Source of the DNA: Deltaproteobacteria bacterium
GTDB taxonomy: Bacteria > Desulfobacterota > Desulfobulbia > Desulfobulbales > BM004
Assembly: GCA_019312685.1 (NCBI GenBank)
Contig: JAFDCR010000248.1
Span: forward strand, 1 to 5,890
Direction: 5' to 3'
DNA: 5,890 nucleotides
Shown here: piece after piece, positions 1-5,785 of the stretch
Layout: every line of letters starts with the position of its first letter
How positions within the stretch are numbered: position 1 is the first letter of the stretch
Made by a program: the position numbers and the translations under genes
Notes under the pieces: model-generated
Told to the model about the DNA's origin: nothing
The model's input: the letters and a program-made list of their open reading frames with translations, nothing else
Database searches by the model: none

Positions 1-607
1 CCATGGCTCCAGGCTTCAAGGACCCAATGGGCTTGATAATCTCCTGGTCCACCATAGCAATCCAATCAATCAAGCCAAACTTATCCTTCGGCAGACCCGG
101 TGCGGTCAGTGATTTTGCAGTAGCCCCACGACCATATTTAAAGGCCTCACTGACGACAGTATTGGGGTCACCCGTTCCCGCCATCTTACCATCGCTACCT
201 AGATATACGACACTACGGGGATCATTGGGGTTTAAGGCCTGTTGGGTGGCCGGCTGTGACTGCTCTTCAGGTTGTGGTTGGGCAGGTGCAGGTTCCGGTG
301 CTGCCTCAGCAACCTGGACTGGTTCGCTTTTCTGTTCGGCCTCTTTTTGTTCCGCAACTGGTGCAGGCTCTTTCTTTTCTGGGGCAGGTGTTCTGCCGGC
401 TGCCGTTGCAGGCTGAGTATCTGGCTCAACAACCTTTTCTGAATCAGCCAGTTGCGTTTTGCCTTTGACCACCGCTTTTTCTACTGGAGCTGAGGTGGCA
501 CCCGCTTCAGTTTCGCCCTCTACCGGTGCACTGGCCTTGCAGCCGACAAACAGAAGCAGTGATCCCAGAATGGCAAGGGCAGAATATTTCTTCGCTATAT
601 GACTCAT
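1..607 (-). CDS. Lipoprotein with c7-like cytochrome domain, 3' end cut by the window edge
   Basis: This is an open frame from ATG at 607 to the left edge, 202 codons without a stop. The N-terminus is a lipoprotein signal: a hydrophobic stretch (residues 9-22) ends in F-V-G-C with the lipidated Cys at 23. Lys at +2 favours outer-membrane sorting under the E. coli rule. Residues about 25-123 are a low-complexity Pro/Ala/Glu/Gln-rich tether. From about 126 the sequence becomes ordered. Residues 175-183 (DKFGLIDWI) align with DRFQFIDWL at 263-271 of the hexaheme cytochrome encoded at 1431-2609, just before its second triheme module. By that analogy CxxCH motifs should follow beyond the edge; none is visible here, so heme binding is inferred. 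The gene starts 13 nt after the triheme gene stops, and its ribosome site abuts that stop codon, so the two are an operon. The likely role is a membrane-tethered electron carrier. Confidence 0.8.
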   Translation of the reverse strand, partial: MSHIAKKYSALAILGSLLLFVGCKASAPVEGETEAGATSAPVEKAVVKGKTQLADSEKVVEPDTQPATAAGRTPAPEKKEPAPVAEQKEAEQKSEPVQVAEAAPEPAPAQPQPEEQSQPATQQALNPNDPRSVVYLGSDGKMAGTGDPNTVVSEAFKYGRGATAKSLTAPGLPKDKFGLIDWIAMVDQEIIKPIGSLKPGAM

Positions 608-623
608 GGTTTGCCCCCCCTTA
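608..623 (-). promoter_or_regulatory. Ribosome binding site abutting the upstream stop codon (translational coupling)
   Basis: On the minus strand the triheme gene's stop TAA (623-621) runs directly into seven G (620-614). Six nucleotides then lead to the ATG at 607. This G-rich Shine-Dalgarno fixes the lipoprotein start and suggests that ribosomes finishing the triheme gene re-initiate here. Confidence 0.7.
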
Positions 624-1004
624 TTTCGCACCTGCAGTAGAAGCCATCGGTTGAAAATCCGCTGTATGGCAACGTTCGCAATAGAGAGCCTCCCAGGCGA
701 TCTGACCATTATGACAGACACCACAAGCCTCGCCTTCCATGATGCGCCGCATGGAAATATTATTTGCTCCCTTCTTCATAATGAAGATATTTTCATGACA
801 GACCTTGCACTTAAATCGTATCCGGTGAAACCAGTGTGGAAACACAACCGCCTTCACTCCAGCTTTCTCCATGCTGTCCCGGGTTGATTCAAGAACAATA
901 TCAGCATATTCCAGCGCGTAAGCACTTGAGACGCCGCTGAAAAATACCGCAAGCCCCAGGATAGAGGCTGGCACAAAGTTACGGAACATTTCTTTTACTC
1001 TCAT
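621..1004 (-). CDS. Periplasmic triheme c7-type cytochrome c
   Basis: A 127-aa protein with a Sec signal peptide (hydrophobic core about 11-26, likely cleavage after AYA at 30). It has three heme attachment motifs: CKVCH 66-70, CGVCH 94-98 and CERCH 109-113. The HxxH pair in FPHWFH (H57, H60) supplies two distal ligands. Only two His lie outside the CxxCH motifs, so the third heme probably uses Met85 in the NISM segment before the second motif. That pattern is known from the triheme domains of Geobacter 'nanowire' cytochromes such as GSU1996. The size fits a single c7 module of about 70-80 aa plus signal and a short lead. The start is supported by GGGGGTGA six nt upstream. It is first in an operon with the lipoprotein at 607-1. 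The role is electron transfer in the periplasm; partners are unknown. Confidence 0.92.
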   Translation of the reverse strand: MRVKEMFRNFVPASILGLAVFFSGVSSAYALEYADIVLESTRDSMEKAGVKAVVFPHWFHRIRFKCKVCHENIFIMKKGANNISMRRIMEGEACGVCHNGQIAWEALYCERCHTADFQPMASTAGAK

Positions 1005-1018
1005 TATTTATCACCCCC
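1005..1018 (-). promoter_or_regulatory. Ribosome binding site of the triheme cytochrome gene
   Basis: The minus strand reads GGGGGTGA (1018-1011), then TAAATA, then the ATG at 1004. The 6-nt spacing is ideal and selects this ATG over the in-frame ATG five codons later. Confidence 0.7.
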
Positions 1019-1204
1019 AGGTCTCTAGTGGACCGTCATATTTCTGTAAAAAATAATTAAAAAGATCAGATAGATAGGCGAGCAACAGATAAGTGATTCA
1101 GAGCCAGCAGCGCATAACTGACATACCATTAACCTGCTTTATCTGCCCCTTACTCATGAACAACCCCCAAAAGTAGCGTTCTACAACATCGCTGCAGACT
1201 TATA

Positions 1205-1221
1205 CCCGACACTAAGTCGGG
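1205..1221. repeat. Short inverted repeat CCCGAC-N5-GTCGGG
   Basis: A perfect 6-bp stem (1205-1210 with 1216-1221) encloses the loop ACTAA. No T-tract follows on either strand, so it is not a standard intrinsic terminator. It could be a protein-binding operator or an mRNA hairpin in the leftward 5' leader. Confidence 0.45.
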
Positions 1222-1282
1222 ATATTCATTACATACACTGTGGTTATTATTGCTTATTACAAGGATCCCACAAATGCATTTA

Positions 1283-1296
1283 TTGATCAATGTCAA
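1283..1296 (+). promoter_or_regulatory. FNR/ANR/DNR-type operator
   Basis: TTGATCAATGTCAA matches the FNR-family consensus TTGAT-N4-ATCAA at 9 of 10 defined positions. The TTGAT-N4-GTCAA form is familiar from Dnr/Nnr-type regulators of denitrification. Its centre (1289.5) lies about 20-23 bp upstream of candidate -10 hexamers TATTAT (1317-1322) or TATTGT (1320-1325). That is close to the class II arrangement with the activator at about -41.5. It is 141 bp upstream of the hexaheme GTG, so that gene is the most likely target. Regulation by oxygen or NO is inferred. Confidence 0.62.
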
Positions 1297-1316
1297 AGAC
1301 ATTTATCATCCCCGAC

Positions 1317-1325
1317 TATTATTGT
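1317..1325 (+). promoter_or_regulatory. Candidate -10 element downstream of the FNR-type box
   Basis: TATTAT (1317-1322) or the overlapping TATTGT (1320-1325) sits 20 or 23 bp after the operator, bracketing the roughly 22-bp gap usual at class II FNR promoters. No -35 hexamer is needed at such promoters. This start would give a 5' leader of about 100 nt before the hexaheme gene. Confidence 0.4.
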
Positions 1326-1342
1326 CAACTTTTTACCCGGCT

Positions 1343-1350
1343 TTGATCAA
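1343..1350. promoter_or_regulatory. Second TTGATCAA palindrome, possible weak FNR half-site
   Basis: This 8-bp palindrome repeats the one inside the FNR-type box exactly 60 bp downstream of it. Its right half-site is poor if read as TTGAT-N4 plus five bases. It centres about 65 bp before a start expected from TATAAA at 1400-1405, near a class I activator position. It could be chance in AT-rich DNA. Confidence 0.25.
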
Positions 1351-1417
1351 CTTTACATTCATCCAGATATACTGGAATATTAACCATACAAAATCCTACT
1401 ATAAATTCAGAAGATAT

Positions 1418-1433
1418 AAAGGATCTCGTTGTG
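1418..1433 (+). promoter_or_regulatory. Ribosome binding site setting a GTG start
   Basis: AAAGGA (1418-1423) lies 7 nt before GTG at 1431. This supports the GTG as the start of the hexaheme gene, and the resulting N-terminus is a good signal peptide. Confidence 0.75.
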
Positions 1434-2609
1434 AAACCACGCCACTTCTGCGCTCGATCCCTTATCACATTCTTACCATTATTTTTCTTTATAAACAGCG
1501 CATTGGCATTAACAACGGATGCCTTTATCGCTGAATTTATAAAAAACTATGACAACCAGGCGTTTGATGAACAGGTAACTCTGGTAAAGGAAAACCAGGC
1601 CCTGATACCAAGCGCCGTTGATAATCTCATCAATAGCGCAAACCAACCGAATCTTACATTTGAAGAGAAGATGTGGTTCTTGAACATCGCCAGTTCATTA
1701 GCATATATGAATATGCACTGGCACAACGATGATCAACCGCTAAAAACCGTGGAGCCCATCATCAAGGAGGAACTGCAAAAAGAACAAACCCGTCTGGCCA
1801 TCCTGATGAAATGGAAAAAGGAGGAGCGTTTCATCGGCAACTTCGTAATGAAAAAAAATCAGGCCCAGATGGAAAAGCAGGGACTGTCCATGGTCATGTA
1901 TCCCCATTGGCTGCACCGGGTGATGTTCGAATGCAAAGTCTGTCACAACAGCATATTCAAGATGCGACGCTGGGAAAATGACATTTCACATCAAAACATT
2001 GAAGAGGGAAAACAGTGCGGAGCTTGCCATAATGGAGAAATGGCCTTTAGCGCTACTGACGAGAACAGTTGCGACCGCTGCCATATCGTTGGCAAACCCG
2101 AGGCCGAGCATCTTCATAATCCGAACCTGGTGAAACAGGAAAGCATAAAAAAGGCAGCACAAAGTGTAGGTGCCAAATGGCGCCCGGAAAACCTCACCGA
2201 CAACAGGCTTCCGGTTGACCGTTTCCAATTCATCGACTGGCTGGAATTGAAAAACAAAAGCGTATTCGCCCCAGTGATTTCACTTGACGAGAACTTCAAG
2301 GATGAAATTAGAGATAACCAGATCGTCTTCCAGTCAAAGAGTGATTTTGTAGGCGACGTTATCTTTGACCACAAGGTTCATTCCGAATGGATCAGGTGTG
2401 ATTCGTGCCATCCAGCGCTGTTCAAGGAAGAGCTAGGCGGTAATAAAATCAAGATGACTGAAATTTCAAAAGGGCGTTTTTGCGGGCACTGTCATGGCAA
2501 AGTCTCCTTTACCTTTGCTGACTGCCTAAGATGCCATAAAAAATCAATCGGCAAGTTGAGCGCTGACGAGTCCCGCAAAGAAAATGTCTTACGCAGGGTG
2601 GAACACTGA
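1431..2609 (+). CDS. Hexaheme c-type cytochrome built of two c7-type triheme modules
   Basis: A 392-aa exported protein with a GTG start and a signal peptide (core about 11-25, likely cleavage after ALA at 27). Residues 28-150 are a helical region with no heme motif; it includes HWH at 96-98. Module 1 has PHWLH (H159, H162), CKVCH 168-172, CGACH 196-200 and CDRCH 214-218. A linker (219-262) leads to FIDW (267-270). Module 2 has DHKVH (H314, H317), CDSCH 323-327, CGHCH 351-355 and CLRCH 365-369. Module 1 is close to the triheme protein at 621-1004, with 13 identities in 19 residues around the first heme. The entry to module 2 resembles the lipoprotein at 607-1. Module 1 has His187 where the triheme protein has Met85; module 2 keeps Met342. 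The probable role is a soluble periplasmic electron wire. No membrane anchor is seen after the signal peptide. Confidence 0.93.
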   Translation: MKPRHFCARSLITFLPLFFFINSALALTTDAFIAEFIKNYDNQAFDEQVTLVKENQALIPSAVDNLINSANQPNLTFEEKMWFLNIASSLAYMNMHWHNDDQPLKTVEPIIKEELQKEQTRLAILMKWKKEERFIGNFVMKKNQAQMEKQGLSMVMYPHWLHRVMFECKVCHNSIFKMRRWENDISHQNIEEGKQCGACHNGEMAFSATDENSCDRCHIVGKPEAEHLHNPNLVKQESIKKAAQSVGAKWRPENLTDNRLPVDRFQFIDWLELKNKSVFAPVISLDENFKDEIRDNQIVFQSKSDFVGDVIFDHKVHSEWIRCDSCHPALFKEELGGNKIKMTEISKGRFCGHCHGKVSFTFADCLRCHKKSIGKLSADESRKENVLRRVEH

Positions 2610-2622
2610 GTATATCGATCCG

Positions 2623-2649
2623 ATCTTCTCTCCTCTTTTTGAGAGAGAT
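2623..2649. terminator. Hairpin between convergent genes, possible weak terminator
   Basis: TTCTCTC-type sequence at 2627-2632 pairs with GAGAGA at 2641-2646 around an 8-nt loop. The stem extends by three pairs (2623-2625 with 2647-2649) if T2626 is bulged. It lies between the stop codons of the hexaheme gene and the monoheme gene. No T-run follows on either strand, so a classical intrinsic terminator is not shown. Confidence 0.3.
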
Positions 2650-2678
2650 ATCATTCGCACAAGTACAGACACAGCTGT

Positions 2679-3095
2679 TTAGAATGGGCGATCGAACATC
2701 GGGTCGCGCCCTTGGCTGTCCTCGGGGAAAAACGGATCCTCATGTCCACCCGAGTCAACAAGTTCCCTGATGTATTCCAGCAGATCATTCATTTCCGCAT
2801 TCGTCAGGTTATGCGGCGGGCAGCTGCCAGTCATATAAAAGCCTTCCGAAGAACGGTAATCTCTTCTAATGTGCTCTGCCAGCACATCATCAGACTGCGA
2901 AAAGCGATGCCACTCCTTGAGGAAATCCGGCGCCATCCCATCCTTTCCTCTGGCATCCTTCCCATGACACATCGCGCATTTATCCAAAAAAAGCTCCCGG
3001 CCATCTGCAGCACTTCCGAACCCGCCTGCGGCTGCTGATACACCACACCAAGTCGAGCCCAGGAAAGCCACAATCAAAACCATTGATTTATTCAT
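2679..3095 (-). CDS. Monoheme class I-like cytochrome c with Cys-Pro-Pro in place of Met-Pro-Pro
   Basis: A 138-aa protein counted from ATG 3095. The signal peptide core is about 5-20, with cleavage near the Ala-rich stretch at 21-23. The mature part is a small class I cytochrome c: DGRELFLDKCAMCHG places CxxCH at 40-44, and the C-terminal helix is NLTNAEMNDLLEYIREL. In the common family pattern a ligand Met precedes Pro-Pro just before this helix. Here that position is Cys92 (SCPPHNLT), with Met88 and His95 nearby. An acidic, aromatic tail of about 25 residues follows (residues 114-138). The gene is last in the leftward cluster, 84 nt after the 602-aa gene. The probable role is a mobile periplasmic electron shuttle for the neighbouring system. 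It is unrelated in fold to the multiheme proteins. Confidence 0.88.
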   Translation of the reverse strand: MNKSMVLIVAFLGSTWCGVSAAAGGFGSAADGRELFLDKCAMCHGKDARGKDGMAPDFLKEWHRFSQSDDVLAEHIRRDYRSSEGFYMTGSCPPHNLTNAEMNDLLEYIRELVDSGGHEDPFFPEDSQGRDPMFDRPF

Positions 3096-3106
3096 ATGCA
3101 TCTCCT
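3093..3106 (-). promoter_or_regulatory. Ribosome binding site deciding the monoheme cytochrome start
   Basis: The minus strand reads AGGAG (3106-3102), ATGCAT, then ATG (3095). The first ATG (3101) directly abuts AGGAG and is too close to be used. The second ATG has ideal 6-nt spacing and begins MNKSM. Confidence 0.8.
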
Positions 3107-3131
3107 AATCACCCTGCATAATATGAAAGTG

Positions 3132-3147
3132 CCTCGAAAAATCGAGG
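3132..3147. repeat. Perfect 6-bp hairpin in the gap between two minus-strand genes
   Basis: CCTCGA (3132-3137) pairs with TCGAGG (3142-3147) around a 4-nt loop. It lies after the stop of the 602-aa gene and before the cytochrome gene. The loop is TTTT on the transcribed strand and no T-tract follows the stem. It is more likely an mRNA-processing or attenuating hairpin than a full terminator. Confidence 0.45.
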
Positions 3148-3179
3148 ATCCCATAAGAGCAACCACTGCATTGAGCATA

Positions 3180-4988
3180 TTAAAAGCCATAATTCCTTCG
3201 CAATGAACCATCCTTGCCAGGCTTAGCCTCATAGAAGGGTGTTGGCACACTTACTCCGATGATAACAACAGGTGCTGCTCCATAGTCCCCGCCTGCAAAA
3301 GAAATGCCCGGCACCCCATCCTGATCTTGATCGGCAGCACGCTTAACAAAGTTTTCGATAATTGTACCGTGCTCTGTAGTATCAGCAGCAATTAACTCAT
3401 CGACCATGGAGTCAAGCTCTGCCCTCAGGTATTCATCCATGCTTCGCGTTTCACCGCTTTCACTTGTTTCAGCCTGCAACAAGCCACCCTTTTTAAGGAT
3501 AGCCTGAATAAATGCATGACTCTGTTCATGGAAGTCCATCAGTTCAGGCAGTTCCCAATGCATATGCTGCATCCAACTCAAGACCTGACTAAAAACCTCC
3601 CCGCTATAGGATGACACTTTATAGCCCTTGGCACTCCGGTACGTTCCACCATGTTCGGACCAGTAATCTGATTTAATCGAGGCGAAATGTTTTTTCACAA
3701 AGCTCAGATACTCTTCATTTCCATCAGCTTTATACGCCAATAACATTAATGACATTAGCGATATCGCATCCGATAACTCTTGCGTCATACCGTAAACAGG
3801 TATCTTTTTAGAAACCAACACAGCCTTGGGAATTCGATTTAATTTGCCACCCAACATATCGTTTGTATATGTTGCTTGCTGCTTCAAATGCCCGGCTATT
3901 TTGGCACGCATCTGATCATCGTCAGGAAGCACGTCAAGCATCGTGTTCAGTGTATCAGCAAGCACACCAATATCCCTGACCAACATCTTTTTGCCAGGGC
4001 CCTTTTTAGTACTAAAATCACTAATGAAGCTGCCTGTCGCCGAATCATTATGATTTTCGATCGTCGACTCATACACTATCTTCATCACCTCATAGGCATA
4101 TTTACGCCACTCTTCCGCGGACCTAGCATGAACCTTAGCGCCAGCAAACAGCCGTTCGACCAGCATTTCATCTGAAAAAACAGAATAAATATGGGTCAGG
4201 CCTTGCAACAGATACAGATGTGAGAGTAGCTTGCTATCAGAATCATCTATCTGCCAAGCACCGCCCTCATCCAGAGATAATACTTCAGGAACATAAGCAC
4301 CTTTTTCGGCAGGCCCAAGTTTTGATTTATAAAAAAGTTTGCCGCCCAAAATATCTAACTCTTCAAGCAGCGAGGCCAAAATCAATGCATCTCTTTCCTT
4401 ATCCTGAAATGAATCCAATTCCGACAGCATCAGCGCCTTTACCGCCAAGGAAAGCCCGATAGTTCCAGGAGTCACATTATCTACATGCCCAGCCTCTCTC
4501 CATCTCAAAGTAGATGGATCAGACGGGTTGATAACCTGCGAATATCGAGGTTGGCTGAAACTGAACATCAGACTTATAGGCTGCCCTGGTCCGCTCCAAT
4601 CAGACAGCCTCACCCCCATCCCGGAATCACGCACCACTGACACCATGCCATCCCTCACGGCAGTCAACATCTCAGCTTTCAGTCCTTCATTTTCGGGATT
4701 ATCCCTGGCCCAAAGCAGCAAGCTACGATACACGGGCATTGCCTGTAAAGGCGAAAAAGAGAAATCAATGAGATTCTTTTCCATCGCATTCATGTCATAG
4801 TCAGTAAGAGACTTCATGACACGCGAGCGTATTACCTCGGGGTCACTATCAACTGCCGAACCCTTGCTTTCCTTTGCCAATACAACATCACTCAACAAAG
4901 CACTAAATACAAGAAAACACAGAGGCAATGCCCATTGCCATAATCCGTAGTAACTACTTTTCATAGCACTCTTCATAGTTATATCCAT
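3180..4988 (-). CDS. Large exported helical protein of unknown function with calcium-type loop
   Basis: I do not recognise this 602-aa protein. The N-terminus is a signal peptide with a long n-region (hydrophobic core about 20-37, likely cleavage after VLA at 38). The body is mostly amphipathic helix with repeated hydrophobic heptad-like stretches (about 175-215, 252-282, 335-372, 401-420, 462-500). That is reminiscent of alpha/alpha-barrel proteins, but no catalytic motif of a known family is visible. Near the C-terminus D553-Q-D555-Q-D557-G (followed by VPG) resembles DxDxDG calcium-binding loops. The protein ends in RRNYGF and has no CxxCH. AGGA lies 4 nt before ATG 4988; in-frame ATGs at 4976 and 4964 are alternatives, the latter with AAGAG upstream. 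It sits between a DUF2155-like lipoprotein (39-nt gap) and a cytochrome c, so a partner, scaffold or substrate-facing subunit of the redox module is possible. Confidence 0.85.
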   Translation of the reverse strand: MDITMKSAMKSSYYGLWQWALPLCFLVFSALLSDVVLAKESKGSAVDSDPEVIRSRVMKSLTDYDMNAMEKNLIDFSFSPLQAMPVYRSLLLWARDNPENEGLKAEMLTAVRDGMVSVVRDSGMGVRLSDWSGPGQPISLMFSFSQPRYSQVINPSDPSTLRWREAGHVDNVTPGTIGLSLAVKALMLSELDSFQDKERDALILASLLEELDILGGKLFYKSKLGPAEKGAYVPEVLSLDEGGAWQIDDSDSKLLSHLYLLQGLTHIYSVFSDEMLVERLFAGAKVHARSAEEWRKYAYEVMKIVYESTIENHNDSATGSFISDFSTKKGPGKKMLVRDIGVLADTLNTMLDVLPDDDQMRAKIAGHLKQQATYTNDMLGGKLNRIPKAVLVSKKIPVYGMTQELSDAISLMSLMLLAYKADGNEEYLSFVKKHFASIKSDYWSEHGGTYRSAKGYKVSSYSGEVFSQVLSWMQHMHWELPELMDFHEQSHAFIQAILKKGGLLQAETSESGETRSMDEYLRAELDSMVDELIAADTTEHGTIIENFVKRAADQDQDGVPGISFAGGDYGAAPVVIIGVSVPTPFYEAKPGKDGSLRRNYGF

Positions 4989-5027
4989 TTTGTCCTATGC
5001 CAAAAAATATCTTCTATTCGATTACAA

Positions 5028-5747
5028 TTACTGAGTAGCTTCGCCCGCTTCTTTGGCCGAAACCAGCCGGACTTTTAGCCGCTCACTAGTAAAGCTATTG
5101 AATTCAGGCAAATTCTGGAACACCCATCCCTTTGCCACCACCTCCCCTCCATCAATCAACGCGATCTTGGCTGCAGGGTTATCGAGCATTCCGGAAGCAC
5201 TGGTAATGGTCTTGAAATCACTCTTGTATGAGGGCACAAAAGCCTCGACACGGAGGATTAGACCACTCTCCGGCATGGAGGTTTCCCCACCTATTGTGAC
5301 TTCAAGTTCCTGTGCATTTCCGTCGGGCAATTCGGCTTCGATCCCTACACTCAACCACCTCCCCTTCACGTCATCAGGAAGATTTATGGCAAGCTCTTTT
5401 TCTGATGACGGCACCGGATGCAATGGCGATTCTTCACTGACTTGCTCACCCCCACCAACATCTGGCATGGGTGGGTGCCCCATAGGCAGGGCGGCGGTCG
5501 GGTCAACAGGTGCAGGAGTAGGAGCGGCGGCCTCCATTCCTTCAAATGGCGGATGGCCAGGCGGTAAGGCCTCCGTGCCCGTAACAGGACCCGGCTGAAC
5601 CACAGCAGGATTTTCCGTCGTAGCGGAGGCATCTTCAACTTCGACTTGGGCCTTTTCCTCCACCCCATTATCACAGCCGGCCAGTACTAACACCAATGAA
5701 ATGGTGGAGATGGTTTTGGCCACAGGCCATCGAACAGATCGCATCAT
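5028..5747 (-). CDS. DUF2155-like lipoprotein with LPxGHPP repeats
   Basis: A 239-aa protein from ATG 5747; the reading frame extends upstream only to a TTG at 5822. It has a clean lipobox L-A-G-C with Cys25. Asp26 at +2 predicts inner-membrane retention by the E. coli sorting rule. A Pro/Ala-rich tether (26-118) holds two copies of LPxGHPP (61-67 and 87-93) and a looser SPLHPVP at 107-113. The folded C-terminal domain (about 123-230) starts LPDDVKGRW and has NPAAKIALIDGGEVVAKGW and LPEFNSF. It resembles DUF2155-type proteins, in which a GW-F/hydrophobic segment precedes a conserved short beta strand; I made this match from memory. It has no heme motif. It is first in the three-gene minus-strand cluster, 39 nt before the 602-aa gene. 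The function is unknown; an envelope accessory to the cytochromes is inferred. Confidence 0.85.
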   Translation of the reverse strand: MMRSVRWPVAKTISTISLVLVLAGCDNGVEEKAQVEVEDASATTENPAVVQPGPVTGTEALPPGHPPFEGMEAAAPTPAPVDPTAALPMGHPPMPDVGGGEQVSEESPLHPVPSSEKELAINLPDDVKGRWLSVGIEAELPDGNAQELEVTIGGETSMPESGLILRVEAFVPSYKSDFKTITSASGMLDNPAAKIALIDGGEVVAKGWVFQNLPEFNSFTSERLKVRLVSAKEAGEATQ

Positions 5748-5785
5748 GGTTGTCTTTGCTCTAACTATAAAAATCAAACCGAAAA

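Larger units (their letters stand above)
1005..1430. other. Divergent intergenic spacer (426 bp) between the two cytochrome units
   Basis: This spacer holds the 5' regions of both the triheme/lipoprotein operon (leftward) and the hexaheme gene (rightward). It is AT-rich near 1045-1075 and 1300-1420. Listed separately are an inverted repeat at 1205-1221, an FNR/DNR-type box at 1283-1296, a TTGATCAA palindrome at 1343-1350 and candidate -10 elements. I could not pick a convincing leftward promoter: no good -35/-10 pair is visible on the minus strand between 1020 and 1140. No RNA gene or credible coding frame is seen; the open frame from ATG 1274 runs into the hexaheme gene in another frame. Confidence 0.75.

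Noticed and set aside
3..416. 137-aa plus-strand open frame
   Set aside because: It is antisense to the Pro/Ala/Glu-rich tether of the truncated lipoprotein, which has a convincing lipobox and ribosome site.
1240..1256. Possible sigma-54 promoter (GG...GC)
   Set aside because: The spacing between GG and GC is 8 nt, not the required 10, and the flanking bases do not match the consensus.
1274..1534. Open frame from ATG 1274 preceded by AAGGA, running into the hexaheme gene
   Set aside because: It covers the FNR-type box and AT-rich promoter DNA, overlaps the hexaheme signal peptide in another frame, and its product shows no signal, domain or plausible composition.
2679..4988. C-terminal Phe of the monoheme and 602-aa proteins read as an outer-membrane barrel signal
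   Set aside because: Neither protein shows alternating beta-strand patterns. One is a small cytochrome c and the other is largely helical.
5053..5598. 181-aa plus-strand open frame
   Set aside because: It is the antisense shadow of the DUF2155-like lipoprotein, and its low-complexity Ser/Pro/Gly content mirrors the tether on the other strand.
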